DNA of 49,863 bases from Roridomyces roridus (lineage: Eukaryota > Basidiomycota > Agaricomycetes > Agaricales > Mycenaceae). The stretch is taken from assembly GCA_029378245.1 (NCBI GenBank), contig JARKIF010000214.1, positions 1 through 49,863 on the forward strand, in the 5' to 3' direction. A program made the position numbers and the translations under genes. The notes under the pieces were generated by a model. The model was not told the origin of the DNA, made no database searches, and saw only the letters and a list, made by a program, of their open reading frames with translations. Of this stretch, positions 10,146 to 21,389 are shown piece after piece. Position 1 is the stretch's first letter, and the number at the start of each line of letters is the position of its first letter.

Positions 10146-10154
10146 GTATCGTCT
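10146..10154. repeat. Target-site duplication, right copy
   Basis: GTATCGTCT, identical to 6472-6480, directly abuts the right inverted repeat. Confidence 0.9.
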
Positions 10155-10849
10155 CAGGTGTACAGTGCTCTGCGCTTCCAAGTGTCTTGATAACCTGCGA
10201 GTTTTGTAGTACATTTTTGTCGAGTGCAGCCCAGTAGTGCATCAGAGTCGAAACTATAACAATTCGCGGGGTCGTGCCGTGTTCTTTCGCGGTTTGCATC
10301 ATCGAAGGGAGGAGGAGGAGCGCAAGAAGAGAGGTGGATAGGTGGTTGACTTGCAGACTGCCAACGCGTTATCGAATAAGATTTGCCACTGCGAGGATTT
10401 ACGCACCTCGACTCCCAGCCATCCTTTGTGGCTTCGTACGCGGCAGTACCAATACCAGCGTTGGCGACAAAAACATCCAGCCGGCCTCCATCCTGCTCGA
10501 ACTTGTCCACAAATTTCCGAACCGAGTCAAAATCCGCGAGGTCCACAATCCAGAGCTCGACTCGTTTGAATCCCGTTGAAGCCTGAATGTCTATGCCGCC
10601 GGTTCTCGCGTCGAACGCATAAAAGACGAGTTCCTACTTACTTTCAACTGCCACCTGACCCTTTGACCGATTCCTACACGCGAGAATGAGCCGCCCGGGG
10701 TTCATGGACGCAAAGTGTTTCGCCGCTTCAAAGCCGAGGCCTGTGTTGGCGCCAGTGACGAGGATTGTCTTGTCTGTGATGTCGGCTTTGAGGACTGCAG
10801 GCTGAGGTGTCCATTGGTCTCGAATGAGATCCCAGATTCCGTATTTCAT

Positions 10850-10991
10850 GGTGGCAAGAGGAAAAGCTGCATCGGATCAAAGATGCGCTTACGAAACCTG
10901 ATCCGTCTTTCGTTCCCTCGGGCGGCAACGTTCAGCCACACCGACGTTATAATGAGTACACGTACGCCTTGGACCCACACTCGTTGCTGCC
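10850..10991. promoter_or_regulatory. Shared head-to-head promoter of SDR-A and SDR-B
   Basis: Only 142 bp separate the divergent start codons (10849 minus, 10992 plus). Both start regions have an in-frame MK-GIW peptide start, so this is the axis of an inverted duplication and presumably a bidirectional promoter. I see no clear TATA box on either side. Confidence 0.5.
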
Positions 10992-12333
10992 ATGAAGTCT
11001 GGCATCTGGAACATGCTAAAGACACAATGGGCGCCACAACCCCCCGTTCTTCAAGTCGATCTGACTGGCAAGACTGTCCTTGTTCTGGGGGCGAACACTG
11101 GGCTTGGGTTTGAAGCAGCGCAGCACTTTGCGCGTATGAATCCCGGGCGAGTTATTTTGGCGTGTCGCAGCCAGAGCAAGGGCCAAGCGGCTCTCGAAAG
11201 TAACTCCAATTCTGTTCATTGTTCAAGTGCGAGACGGCTAATGGGCTGATTCGATGGACAGAACTAAAAGCTGCGACTGGCTATGAGCAGGCAGAGCTCT
11301 GGATCGTCGACCTAGTTGATTTCGAGTCGGTGAAGAAATTCGTAGACAAATTTGAACGAGACGGTGGGCGGCTGGATATCCTTATTGCCAACGCTGCCGC
11401 TGCCACGTTTACCTACGAGGCCACCAAGGACGGCTGGGAATCGAGGTATGTGTTGTTTTAGTTGCTGTGGATTCACATTCTAATCGACTCAGTCTCCAAG
11501 TTAATTATCTCGCTCCCTCACTTTTAATTCTCCTTCTGCTTCCCGTCCTTTTCAAAACGGCCGAGGAACACACCACAGTGCCTCGGATCGTCGTAGTCTC
11601 AAGCATGATGCATTACTGGCTCGAGATCGAAAAACCCGTCTCAGAAAGTCCCGAAATAATCCAGACTCTCGGGAAGGCCGAGTATTGTACTCCCAAGTCT
11701 GATTCCACTTTCTATTCTCAATCTTTCAAGTTAACTTTGTGGCAGGGCTATGGGCCCGCGGTACGCTCTAACGAAACGTAATATCTTTTGAATGCACAAA
11801 TGACAATAGCTGAAAATGGAGTATACAGTCTTGAATATCTTCTTTGTCCGTGCCTTGGATGCGCATCTCCCGTCTTCGCCCTCCCTCGTTGTCGATGCCG
11901 TTTGCCCCGGGTAAGAACTGTCTTTATAAAAATTCAGATATCCACCACTCACGAGAATGCAGGTACTGCCGCTCCGAACTCCGTCGAGTCCTCAGCGGCT
12001 TTGCAGCGTTTTTCGATCGTCTCATGGAGCTCGCTCTAGCGTTTACCACAGAGGTAGGCAGCCGACAACTCGTCTGGGCTGCACTCGCCGAGCAAGACCA
12101 TCCCGAGAAAATGCGCGGGCAATATGTTAGTGGTTCGCGTGTTCAAGAGGTCAGCGATTTTGTGCTATCGCCTCAGGGATCCAAGGTGCAGGATCTTATT
12201 TGGGTGAGTTCAATTGAACACCTCCGAGCGTATATTGCTGAAGAAATTATAGCAGAACACGCTGGATATTCTCTGCGAGGTCGATGATAGGGTGAAGGCA
12301 ATCGTAGACAATTACCTCTCGTCGTCAGCTTGA
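10992..12333 (+). CDS. SDR-B: short-chain dehydrogenase, retinol-dehydrogenase-like
   Basis: Exons 10992-11199, 11262-11445, 11493-11696, 11746-11777, 11829-11910, 11963-12203 and 12253-12333 give 343 residues. The Rossmann cofactor motif reads LGANTGLG (32-39) and the catalytic pair is Tyr205/Lys209 in YALTK. VVVSSMMHYW carries the expected catalytic Ser. Two motif positions are unusual against SDR-A and the family: Thr32 is Leu, and the structural NAG reads NAAAA. The protein may still bind cofactor, but activity is uncertain. Relative to SDR-A it has an extra 49 bp intron (11697-11745, weak donor GTCTGA) after YCTP. It is divergently paired with SDR-A and is the only intact copy. The substrate is unknown. 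Confidence 0.85.
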
Positions 12334-12730
12334 ACAACGCCTGTTGACCGGCCTTTTATTGCGCTCAAGTACCCCGAGGTGATTTCTTGGACTAGCATTG
12401 GACGCGGCCAACGGGGGTGAATCCTGGACCGCTACTGTTGTTGATATCACATCGAGTCCCGGGAAGAGAAAAGATGGCAAGACAGAGTCGCCAGCGAAGA
12501 GACGAAAGCGGAACTGAGAAAGGGAACGAGAAAGGGAACACGTTTTTCTTCTTATTTTGTGCTAGTAGGCTACGTTGAATTGTCGTAAAACGGCGGGGGC
12601 TGGTGGAGCTGGATGTCAGCGAGCGCCTCATGAAATTGATTCGATCAATCGCAATTTGTGATCTGCGGGGATCCACGCGATGAAGAGTGGACTGTGAGTG
12701 CAGTGGAAGAGGAAAGATTAAAATACCGGC
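12334..12730. other. Intergenic, nothing recognised
   Basis: About 400 bp between SDR-B and the dispersed repeat. I see no gene. Confidence 0.4.
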
Positions 12731-12916
12731 TGTGCGAGCAAAAGGAACGCGTACCCCATATGCAGCTGTTAAACTCCGGGGTTGAACCTACCACCCGGGC
12801 TCCGATTTCGAACCCTCGACCTCCCGAGAGTGTCGATCAGTGGTCGAATTATCATGACCGCTGAGCCAGTGGCGCCCTGTTGAATGCCGATTCAAGGCAG
12901 AATATATGCTGCATGT
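12731..12916 (-). repeat. Dispersed tRNA-like repeat, copy 1 (SINE-like)
   Basis: About 186 bp matches 24641-24824 in the same orientation, from the shared edge GCGAGCAAAAGGAACGCG to GCTGCATGT. On the minus strand it contains an A box (TGGCTCAGCGG), a hairpin-prone CAGCGGTC...GACCACTG pair, a second hairpin (CTC-TCGG-GAG inside TCGAC...GTCGA) and a B-box-like GGTTCGA. That is the layout of a pol III, tRNA-derived retroposon head. Homology extends beyond the tRNA-like core on both sides, which a plain tRNA gene would not show. Confidence 0.6.
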
Positions 12917-13945
12917 ATTCCGGGAATATCTGTGCCAGAGTTGGGCGGACGTGCCTCTAAGTGCTGCTTCTTCGAATCTTTGGCCCTTTCGGGCTTGCGA
13001 TGCTTGATGTGTCCCGGCAGAATTTGAGTCACCGAGGCTTGCCAACAATCTCCACGCACAGAACGAATCCTTACTATGAGAGGGGAGCTACTCAGTGCGT
13101 AGCTATCGCTCACGGCTGTTCCAGTACTTACCCTGCTCCCATTTTGAGGAAGGCATTCGTTTGGGCAAGGCGCAGCGATTCCGCTCTCTTCTGGAAGATG
13201 ACACGGTCGAGCTTGCGGAGATGGTCCTGGAACTGGCTCAATGGCACTTGGATACTTGCGGTGCGCCATCCTTTTCTACGCCTGTCCAGGTAGAACTCCG
13301 AGGCTCTTGAACCCGCACGACCAGCACCCTTCCACTCTTGTTCCACTCCGCGCATTTCCTTACTATCGCGGCAACCTGAACGCGGCCAACCATACTCAAC
13401 TTGGCCTCTGACTGATTCACGGAGCAGAAAACCACTCATCGAAGATGTCTGGGTTGCCTCGGACGCACTGGCAAGGTGTCGCCATTGACTCGCCAACGAA
13501 TGGTTGGTCTGTTCTCGTTTGATTCGTTCTTCCTTGAACTCATTCTTGTCAGGAAATAGCTTTCGTACCTGGTCTATACCATGGTCGTATTGAATCACCA
13601 CTGCTCCCATCCTCCGCTTCGACGTAGCCGTTCTTTCACCACCACCCCCCTTCGACTTGGTCGCAGACAGCGAACGAGCAAGTACTACCCAGAAGACACA
13701 ATATGAGATTGGACTGGAAGCCCGCACAAGGACGGCAATCTTGATAGATTTCGCTTCCGAGAATGTTAAACGGTACTTGAGGGTGGGACCCCCGCAACGG
13801 ATCAGAAATCGCAAGCCTAAAAGGGCAGCTGTGACTCTGGAACTGCGAATATTTGATATCTTAATTGCATTGGAGGTACATATGTAAGTAATTAATGAAT
13901 CCGAATCAACTGCCTGCGTTGGTATAATCCCATGCCCAGAACAAA
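12917..13945. other. Intergenic with a possible orphan coding fragment
   Basis: A plus frame at 13095-13310 reads a coherent acidic-helical stretch (FRSLLEDDTVELAEMVLELA) to a stop but has no recognisable family or partner exons. A longer minus frame over 13128-13814 has low-complexity composition and is not supported. A TTTCGGGCTTGCGAT word at about 12983 recurs at about 29598 and, diverged, at about 24903. Confidence 0.3.
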
Positions 13946-15725
13946 TTAAAAAACGTACGCCTCTGAATCAGATGTATCATACACCTCGGCATCCTCATCC
14001 ATCGGCGCCAACCGCCTCGCATCCATAATACCCCGCCCGTTATACCCCGGCCGCTGCAAAACGATCCAACGCTCCGGATGCGCGCGAATATCGCGCAGCT
14101 GGCGCAAGACGAATTGTTTCTCAGTCGCCCCCACTTCCTCTCCCGGCTCCTCTTCGGGCACGGTCAGGTTCCACCCTACAAAAAGGCGATTCCGTCCAGC
14201 CTCAAGGTCGGCCTCCGAAGTATGAGGGTCAAGCGAGTTGACGTGCAGGACGAGCCCTTCGTCGTGCGTGTAGCGCATGTTGAACAGGTGGATAAGCATC
14301 GGGGTGCAGCCGCGTCGTTGCATCTTGAGTAGGGCTTGGAACTGAGGGTCGGATGTGTGGAGATCCATGGCGGCCTGTGTAGGGGGTTCCCACCGCGCAT
14401 AGCTGTAGTCTCCGTGGTGTTCGCCGTCCGAGTCTGAATTCTCGCCGGCGGAAGATGATGAATCGTCTTCGTCAACGAGGTGCGCCTCCACTTCCCCATC
14501 AGAGTCCTCGCTCCCACTTGCGTAAAACCTCGCGAGCTGGTGTTGGTACGCGCTCATCCCCAATGGCATCGGATCATCCAGCTCCCCGTCCGAAAACCTG
14601 TCAAAGTCCAAAAACGGTGTGCCGTAGTCCTCCTCGGACGAGGCATACTCGTGGTACTCCTCTTCGTCGTCAGAGGCGGAGGAAGAATATTCGGGGAGGA
14701 AGAGGCCTTTCCATGGGTCTGCGTCGTCTTCTTCCGCTCCTGCAACTGAGGGGGTAGAGACGACACCGGCAGTGCGGAGGGCAGAGGCCAAGCTCTTGAC
14801 TAGGAAAATGGGGATGGGTCGACGGGTGACGCGAGCGCGGCAGCATGGGCAGGATTTGTCTCGGGTAAGAAGGAGCTCCTCCTGCGTCTCTGGGTCCATG
14901 CTCTCGTCGTCAGAACCGTTGGAGGGCGCTGAGCGAAACCATTGTTGGAGACACTCGAGGCAGAGGATATGGCCGCAGGGTACGACTGCGTACGGTTTGG
15001 AGACGAGTTCAATGCAGATTTGACACTGGAGGGAGACTTGTATCGTTTGGATTAGTTCTTCGTTTTTCACGGACTTGGCGGAGACGAGGGCGAGTTGCTT
15101 TTCGTGCTCCGCTCGCGCGGTTTCGCGAGCTTGGGTCTCTGAAACAACTTGAGCCTTCAGTTCCTCGATTGTCTGTGGTATTTCCCTTGAGCCACTGAAC
15201 TAGACAAAAAAGGAGACGCACCTTGCTCTGCTTCTTGAGCTGTTTCTTGCTATCGTGTACCGCCTTCTTGAGAGTTTCCATTTCCTTACGCATGCGCTCA
15301 TACTCTGCGGCAGCTGCTGGCCCGGCAAAGCCTGGGGACACGGCGTCGAATCTATGCACTTCCCTCCCTTTGCCTTTGTCACTGACTCTGTAAGAAGGCT
15401 GAGCATGGGGCCATTCTCTCTCCTTCTTTGGTCGATGCGACGTGGAACCAGTGGGTGCAAGCAGGACACGAGGCTGCGACAGGACCGACGGCTTTATACG
15501 GTGCCCACGATCAACTTCGTCTACAGTGGTGCTGGGTCGTACAGGGGTGGCGGAGCGTTTTCGCTTGATAGTAGGCGCAGTATCCAAAGACAATGCGAAT
15601 GGATCGGTGCGACCACTGCGCGAAGGGGAGCGGGATTTACTGCGCTCAGAGTAGACTTTTGTACGGGTGTTTGGTATGGTGCTAGTGGCCTCCTTTGTGC
15701 TTCTGGCACTTGTAGGGCGGTTCAT
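13946..15725 (-). CDS. RING-finger protein with N-terminal coiled coil (putative E3 ubiquitin ligase)
   Basis: Two exons, 15725-15222 and 15172-13946, give 576 residues. The N-terminal 110 residues are basic and Ser/Arg-rich. A coiled coil of about 140-205 is Lys/Glu-rich (EYERMRKEMETLKKAV onward). The RING finger follows: Cys218/Cys221, Cys234/His236, Cys239/Cys242 and Cys276/Cys279, with a long acidic insert before the last pair. The C-terminal third is acidic, then ends in a compact region with RYTHDEG and RLFVGWNLTVPEEE of unknown fold. RING proteins of this layout transfer ubiquitin from an E2. The chosen ATG is the first in frame; TTG codons upstream were not used. It is divergent from Doa10 with a 238 bp gap. 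Confidence 0.8.
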
Positions 15726-15963
15726 GGCTAGAGAGCTATCCCGAGCGTCGAGGTCGACGACGAGGGTGGAAGGGGACAATGGTGCAATGAGGAGAAGGGC
15801 AAGCTATAATACCCCGGCCATCAATTCCGCTTGCTTTCCAATTCCATCCTTCCTTGAAAGTTCTCCACCTTTTACAGCTCTTCACTGCTATCTCCACACA
15901 TTCCTGCCACGCCAAGGATTGACCTCTTAATTGAACGGTTTTCCTTGTGTAAAATTCTCGAGA
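15726..15963. promoter_or_regulatory. Divergent promoter region between RING protein and Doa10
   Basis: 238 bp between opposite start codons, rich in C/T tracts on the Doa10 side. No clear TATA box. Confidence 0.35.
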
Positions 15964-18900
15964 ATGCAGGAAGCCGAGGAACAAGGCACGTCCCGTTCAT
16001 ATACCATCCGCTCAAATGGACCAACCGCCCGCTTAGACACTTGTCGTATTTGCAGCGCTCCGGCGGAACCTGGGCAACCCCTCTTCTATCCCTGCAAATG
16101 CTCGGGGACTATACGGTACATCCACCAAGATTGGTACGTACTGTTAACCATTTGCCCGCTCGGGATACGACTTGAATGTTCCCCCAGCTTGACCACATGG
16201 CTGGCTCATAGCAAGAAGAAGACCTGCGATGTCTGCAAGCATCCCTACTCATTCACGAAAGGTGCGGGTGCTTGGATTGCATTGGAATGTCTTGCTGAAA
16301 TTATGGATGCTCCAGTTTATGCCACCGACATGCCCACCCGCCTGCCACCGATTCTTCTCTTGCGCCGCATAGCTCAACAGTCCTTTTTTGCCATGGTCTT
16401 CGCCGTGCGCGCCGTCGCCGTCGCCATCACATGGCTCGCGGTCCTTCCTTGGGTCACTGTAATGACATGGAGGATGTACTTTTCCATGGGGGACTCGACG
16501 TGCGTCAGCTAACTAAACTCTGGAACTGGGCTCATATTTTTCCAACAGTGCTTGGTGGATAAGCGACCGCCCACGTCCCCCTGACGCCCCCGAGATTCGC
16601 AATCCTTTCTATTTCTTCTATTCAGACACCACGACTGTTCCACGGCAAGGCACATTCGTTGCCCGAGTTGTCAACCACCCTCTTTGGTCTTCTTTGTCCT
16701 CCGACATCTTCACGGGGCAGATCATCGCGTCCCTCGTGGTGCTCACATTCGTTGCCGTCTTCCTCTTGCGCGAATGGATATCTCAAAATGCCCGTCCTGG
16801 GGTGTTTGAAGATGAAGACCTCGACCCTATGCCCGCACAATTGCCGCCTGTGCCTCTGCCTCCTCCGCCACCGCAGCAGCTCTTGGAACCACCGCCTGTC
16901 GTGGTCCATCCCAATCCCAATGTCAATGACAGGATTGCTCTGGCCCAACGACAGAGGGATGCTATGCGCGCTTTGGATGCTATGCGCGCCGGTGCTCCCG
17001 AACCCACGAGGCCGATCCGAAAACGTCGCTATGACCTCAAACGGAAGGAGCCGGAAGAAGAGGCTCGCGTCGCCAGCGGTAGTCGTCCCACGGCACGTAC
17101 TGTCTCTCGGCGGCGTGTCTTCAGGGACGACAACGATGGTGAAGTCAATCGTGTTTGGCGACCAACACGACGACGCAGTCTCCAACGATTGCAGCCTTCC
17201 GGCTCAGCCGACAGACTTCTTCTGGGGGACGACGCGGACTTCAAATTCACGTTCAGATCGACGACTCGCCTTCCGCTGAGGGTGACGAGAAGTGCTTCCG
17301 AACCACCTTTCAGATCTGATAGCCCGAATCCCGATGACAGAGAGGGTTCCGAGCCTGCCCACGATGCTCCGTCTCGAACATCGTCTCTGCAGAATCTGTC
17401 TTCCAGCTCTAGTTCCGAATCCCTTTCAGCTGCGAAACCCAACCGCCGCCGCCGCCCGCCACTTCCCAGCACGCGGCTTACGGAGAGTAATCCCTCTACG
17501 CCCGCAATGTCGTCACCGCCTACACCATTGGTTTCGCCTAGCGTGGTCACGTACCGTGCTCCAGAAGAACTGGGACCCGAGCCTGGGCCTTCGCGTTGGA
17601 ACGGCGACTATTTTGACCACCAGGAAGGGCCGTCTACATACAAAGGCAAGGGCAAGGCTCGCGTGGAAACAAGCGATGATGAAGACACGGACATGGAGTC
17701 GGAGCACGCGCGCTATTTCGCCGATTTGGAGGATGGAAACGGGAGTGCAAAGGAGAATGACGACGGTATGCCCAAGTTGCTGGCTCTCAGTGACTCTGAA
17801 GAGGAGGAGGAGGATGAGGAAGAGGAGGAAGGCTTGGGCAGTCCTGGAATTGGATTCGATCAGGAAGACGTTGATGGGGATTTAGATGAGGAAGAGGAAG
17901 AGGAGGACGAAGATGAAGATGAGATACCCGAGGACGCGAACGGCGGGGTTCGCTTTGATGCGGATGCGCCGATTTGGCAGGCCATCCAAATTGAGGACGA
18001 GGAAGTGGCGGAGGTTGCAGACGGTGAAATGGACGTAGGGCCAGCGGCAGCCGCTATGCCTGGCCCGATACCTCCGGCTGGGGCTGTGGACGCGGGTGCC
18101 ATTGACATCAACGATGATATGGAGGGTAACGTCGAGGATGATATGGAAGGTGCTATGGAAGGTGTGTTCTCACTAGACTCTTGTGAACTCGTGCTGACGT
18201 TTTCTTTAGCGATTGGGATGAGGGGCCCGGTGTACGGGGTTGTTCAAAACGTGCGTTTCCCTCTCTAGTTATCTTCGAAGCTCCCTCATCGTTTTCCCAG
18301 GCCGCACTAATGATCTTCGTGCTCGACACGGCAATTGGTTTGCTGGTGTGGATCCCGTTCACGCTGGGCAAGTCGACGGCTTTGCTCTCTGTGAGTGCTA
18401 TATCACTTTGCGCCTCCAAAATCTAATCATGAGTTCTAGCTCGATCCTCATCGTTTCTTGCAAATTCTCCACCTCCCAATCAAGGCTATCCGAGTCATCA
18501 CTGATCCCATCGTTGATTCCGTTATGTATCTCATCGTCGCTCTGCTACTCCCATTTGTGGCGCGATTGTTGTACCGAACCGTCAACATCGTCTTCCTCAG
18601 TATCCTCTTCCTGATTGCAGTACTTTTGGGAAAGGAGAGGGCGGAGAAGACCTCAGAGGCAACTTCTGCAGCGGTATGTTTGTTCCCCGTCCCTTGGTTT
18701 CGATTTAATTTTTGGCCCAGTATCTCCGCGTCCATCAGCTCTCAGACCAGCCCTTGGACCAGCTGCTCGGGTGGACGACTTCTGTTTCGTCATCCGCAGA
18801 GCCGTCACCACCCAAGGCTTTCGAGCTCTCCGAATACCAAGTGGCTGTTGTTAACGCTGCTGAGCCCTATTTTGCTGCGTTAGGCAAGGAGGTTCGTGTC

Positions 18901-21081
18901 AACGCTGAGCAGTTCCAGTCGGCCTGGACCCGCCTGGCTCTCGGGCATGGCCCGAAAGAGCGGGTGTTTGCGGTTGCCCTCGGCTACGTCGTCGTGATGA
19001 TTCTGGTGTCCATATACTTGAATCTTCTCACCGTTGGAAACATGAAAACAGCGGGTCGTGCCGTCAGGACCGCGGTGCGGGAGCAGCTACTTGTCTTGAA
19101 GGTCATTTCAATCTTTGCCAGATTTGGTCTTGTTCTAACCCCTGCATAGGTTGCGACTTTCATTTTCATCGAGCTTGTAACTTTCCCACTTGGCTGTGGC
19201 ATCGTGTTGGATGTCTGTACGGTCTTCATGTTCCCTGAAGCCAATATTGCTTCCCGCATGGCGTTCTTCAAACAAGCGCCTCTCACGGCCATGTTCTATC
19301 ATTGGATTGCTGGAACAATGTTCATGTGAGTCCACTTGCTATGTTCCTAGAGTGGCAATTAATTCTCCTTCCCAGGTATGCGTTTGCGGTATTATTGGCG
19401 GGTTGTAGGACCCTCTTGCGCAAGGGCGCCATGTGGTTCATCAAGGATCCGCAAGACCAGAACTCGCACCCGATCCGGGACATTCTCGACCGTCCCACCA
19501 TGACGCAGCTCCGCAAGATTTGTGTGAGCGGAGTCATGTACTCGATCGTTGTCGCATGCGTCGTCAGCAGCGTGGCTAGTCTGTTGTACATTGGCAGCAA
19601 ATCCATACTCCCTTTCAGATGGAAGAACAGGTCTGGTTCTCTTCATTACTTTGCTCATCGTCTTTCTCATATCACAAGCAGGGAACCTCTATCGACCGTC
19701 CCAATCGACCTGATATTCCTTCATATGGTCCTACCATACACCATGCATTATTTCAGGCCTCGAACGGGAATCAAGAAAGCTTCAAAAGCCCTTTGGAGAG
19801 TTCTCGCTGGCTGGCTTCGCTTATCGTCTTACTTTTTCGGTGGCCGATATCCGAACGAGGAATATTCGACATGGCGTTGGTCGGCGTTCTTTTACCGGTC
19901 TAATGCCGATCTGGACAACCCAAAGAATGTGAAGGACGGCACATTCCGCCGCGTGCCCGCGACGGACAACATCTCACTTCCGCGGGATATGCGTGCCACC
20001 GCTGCCGTGACGGAGCAAGGCCAACCCGTCGACGAAGAGGCTCGCAAGCTGATTGCAATGCAGGACGACGAGGCGATCAAAGCTAAACGCGCCGTCCAGG
20101 AGGATTACATGGTCGTTTACATTCCTCCCCATTTCCGGTGGCGCGTGTTTCTCTTCATTTCGATCCTCTGGGTGTTAGGTGCCGTCTTGCTCGGGGTTAT
20201 GGTCGCCATTCCCATCCAGCTCGGTCGCAGTTTCTTTCAACTGGTCATCTCACACCCTGTTCATGATGGGTATTCCTTTATCGCTGGCATTTACCTCCTC
20301 TGGGCTTGCTACCTGATTGGTCGAGCCGTCGATCGTTTGGATAAACGGCGTCAGCGTAGGGGAGGAGATGAGCCTCGGGCAGATCTCCGCCTGTTGGTGT
20401 TGAAGCGCGGCCTTTTGTGGGTGGCCAAAATCACCTACATGATTCTATGCCTGGGCTTCCTAATTCCCACCCTGATTGCTCTCGTGGTGGATCTCTACAT
20501 CATCCTTCCGATTCGTCTATCGTTGGATGCTACTCTCGTTCCGCGGATACGAATCGTCGATTCTTGGGCCATGGGCTTGTTGTACGCCAAAATCATCCTC
20601 CACGTGATGCGAACTCAAGCCCCTAATCCCATCACGCGGGGTATGCAACGTGTATGTGTTGAGCACCGTGCTATTCACAAGTTGCTGATTTTCTTTCTTA
20701 GATTACCAACAATGGGTGGACACATCCAGACCCCGTCACGGCAACGAAAGAGGTTATTGGCCCACTTGTGTTTGGCCTCCTTGGAATGATCCTCCTTCCT
20801 GGAGCCGTGTTCCTCTCTGCCCAGCAATTCATCCCGTTCATCCCGAAGAACAGCAGGCTTCTCTGTACGTGTTCCGTTTGTTTCCTGTCCAGTCTGCTAA
20901 TTGTGATTCGGCAGTCATGGAAGTCTACCCCTGCATCTTCGTGATTGTTGCTGGCGTCCGCTTCAGTGCAGTGTTGTACGACATGCTCAGCACCTGGTCT
21001 CAAGCTATCCGGGATAAGGAATTTTTGGTAGAGATGCGACTACGCAATTTGGAACCGGACTCGAAAATTAAAACGGATTAA
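15964..21081 (+). CDS. SSM4: Doa10/SSM4 (MARCH6-type) ER membrane E3 ubiquitin ligase
   Basis: Thirteen exons (15964-16133, 16188-16261, 16316-16499, 16549-18161, 18210-18250, 18301-18390, 18440-18673, 18721-19101, 19150-19325, 19376-19630, 19682-20651, 20702-20864, 20915-21081) give 1,505 residues, close to yeast Doa10. The N-terminal RING-CH finger has the C4HC3 pattern (TCRIC, PCKCSG, HQDCL, CDVC). Multiple membrane spans follow, with a long cytosolic loop containing an acidic run near residues 555-610. The conserved TEB4/Doa10 domain is seen in ELVTFPLGCGIVLDVCT and WFIKDPQDQNSHPIRDIL. Doa10 ubiquitinates misfolded ER and nuclear-envelope proteins, with Ubc6 and Ubc7 as partners in ER-associated degradation. 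All splice junctions keep frame and no lesion is present. Confidence 0.95.
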
Positions 21082-21389
21082 TACCATTGTACTAGTTGTA
21101 TCCATAAACTATTCACCTAGCTCTCATAGAGAGAATGTGTGCGACTATTTGACATTCATTGACACAACCCACCTTCTCGACTGTTTTGACATCTCTACTG
21201 GTTACCGCGAGGATCCTCGCGCATGGTGGAACTTGGGCGGAACATTGCCAAGCCACTAGCTCCACCAATCGTTCGATTTACGGCCATGGGAGCCCGCCAT
21301 TCTCGAGCGTAACGCGTGTATAAGAAAGTTCAAAACCCTACGTTGGGCCGTTGCAACTTCTTGAACTAATCCCCCACTATCTTTTCATA
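21082..21389 (+). promoter_or_regulatory. Intergenic region with sedolisin B TATA box
   Basis: TATAAGAA at 21319-21326 is 64 bp before the sedolisin B start, matching the TATA box of sedolisin A. The rest shows no gene. Confidence 0.5.

Larger units (their letters stand above)
5907..10849 (-). pseudogene. SDR-A: short-chain dehydrogenase split by a MULE transposon
   Basis: Minus-strand exons: 10849-10642, 10590-10407, 10357-10155 joined across the insertion to 6480-6448, then 6397-6322, 6270-6033, 5987-5907. Without the 3,665 bp element and one copy of the 9 bp duplication these make one 340-residue frame. Their exon sizes match SDR-B (208, 184, 236 and 81 bp identical). Visible motifs: cofactor site TGANTGLG (32-39), VANAG, VIVST, and the catalytic pair Tyr205/Lys209 in YPITK. 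The fold matches retinol-dehydrogenase-like NAD(P)-dependent SDRs; the substrate is unknown. The break falls between HCTP and RYPITK, separating cofactor fold from catalytic Tyr/Lys, so neither half can work alone. The intron after NAVNPG begins GCACGT, an apparent GC-AG intron. No other stop or frame break is present, so the insertion is probably recent. Confidence 0.9.

Noticed and set aside
6448..10357. Treating the 3.9 kb gap in SDR-A as a very large natural intron holding nested genes
   Set aside because: All real introns here are about 45-60 bp, the gap edges are not GT/AG, and the 9 bp duplication plus inverted repeats explain it as a transposition.
13128..13814. 228-codon minus-strand frame
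   Set aside because: Low-complexity, Gly/Arg/Lys-rich composition, no family motif and no splice partners; it overlaps a more protein-like plus-strand fragment.
17029..17550. Minus-strand frame inside Doa10 exon 4
   Set aside because: It lies opposite a disordered charged loop with strong codon bias; no independent features.
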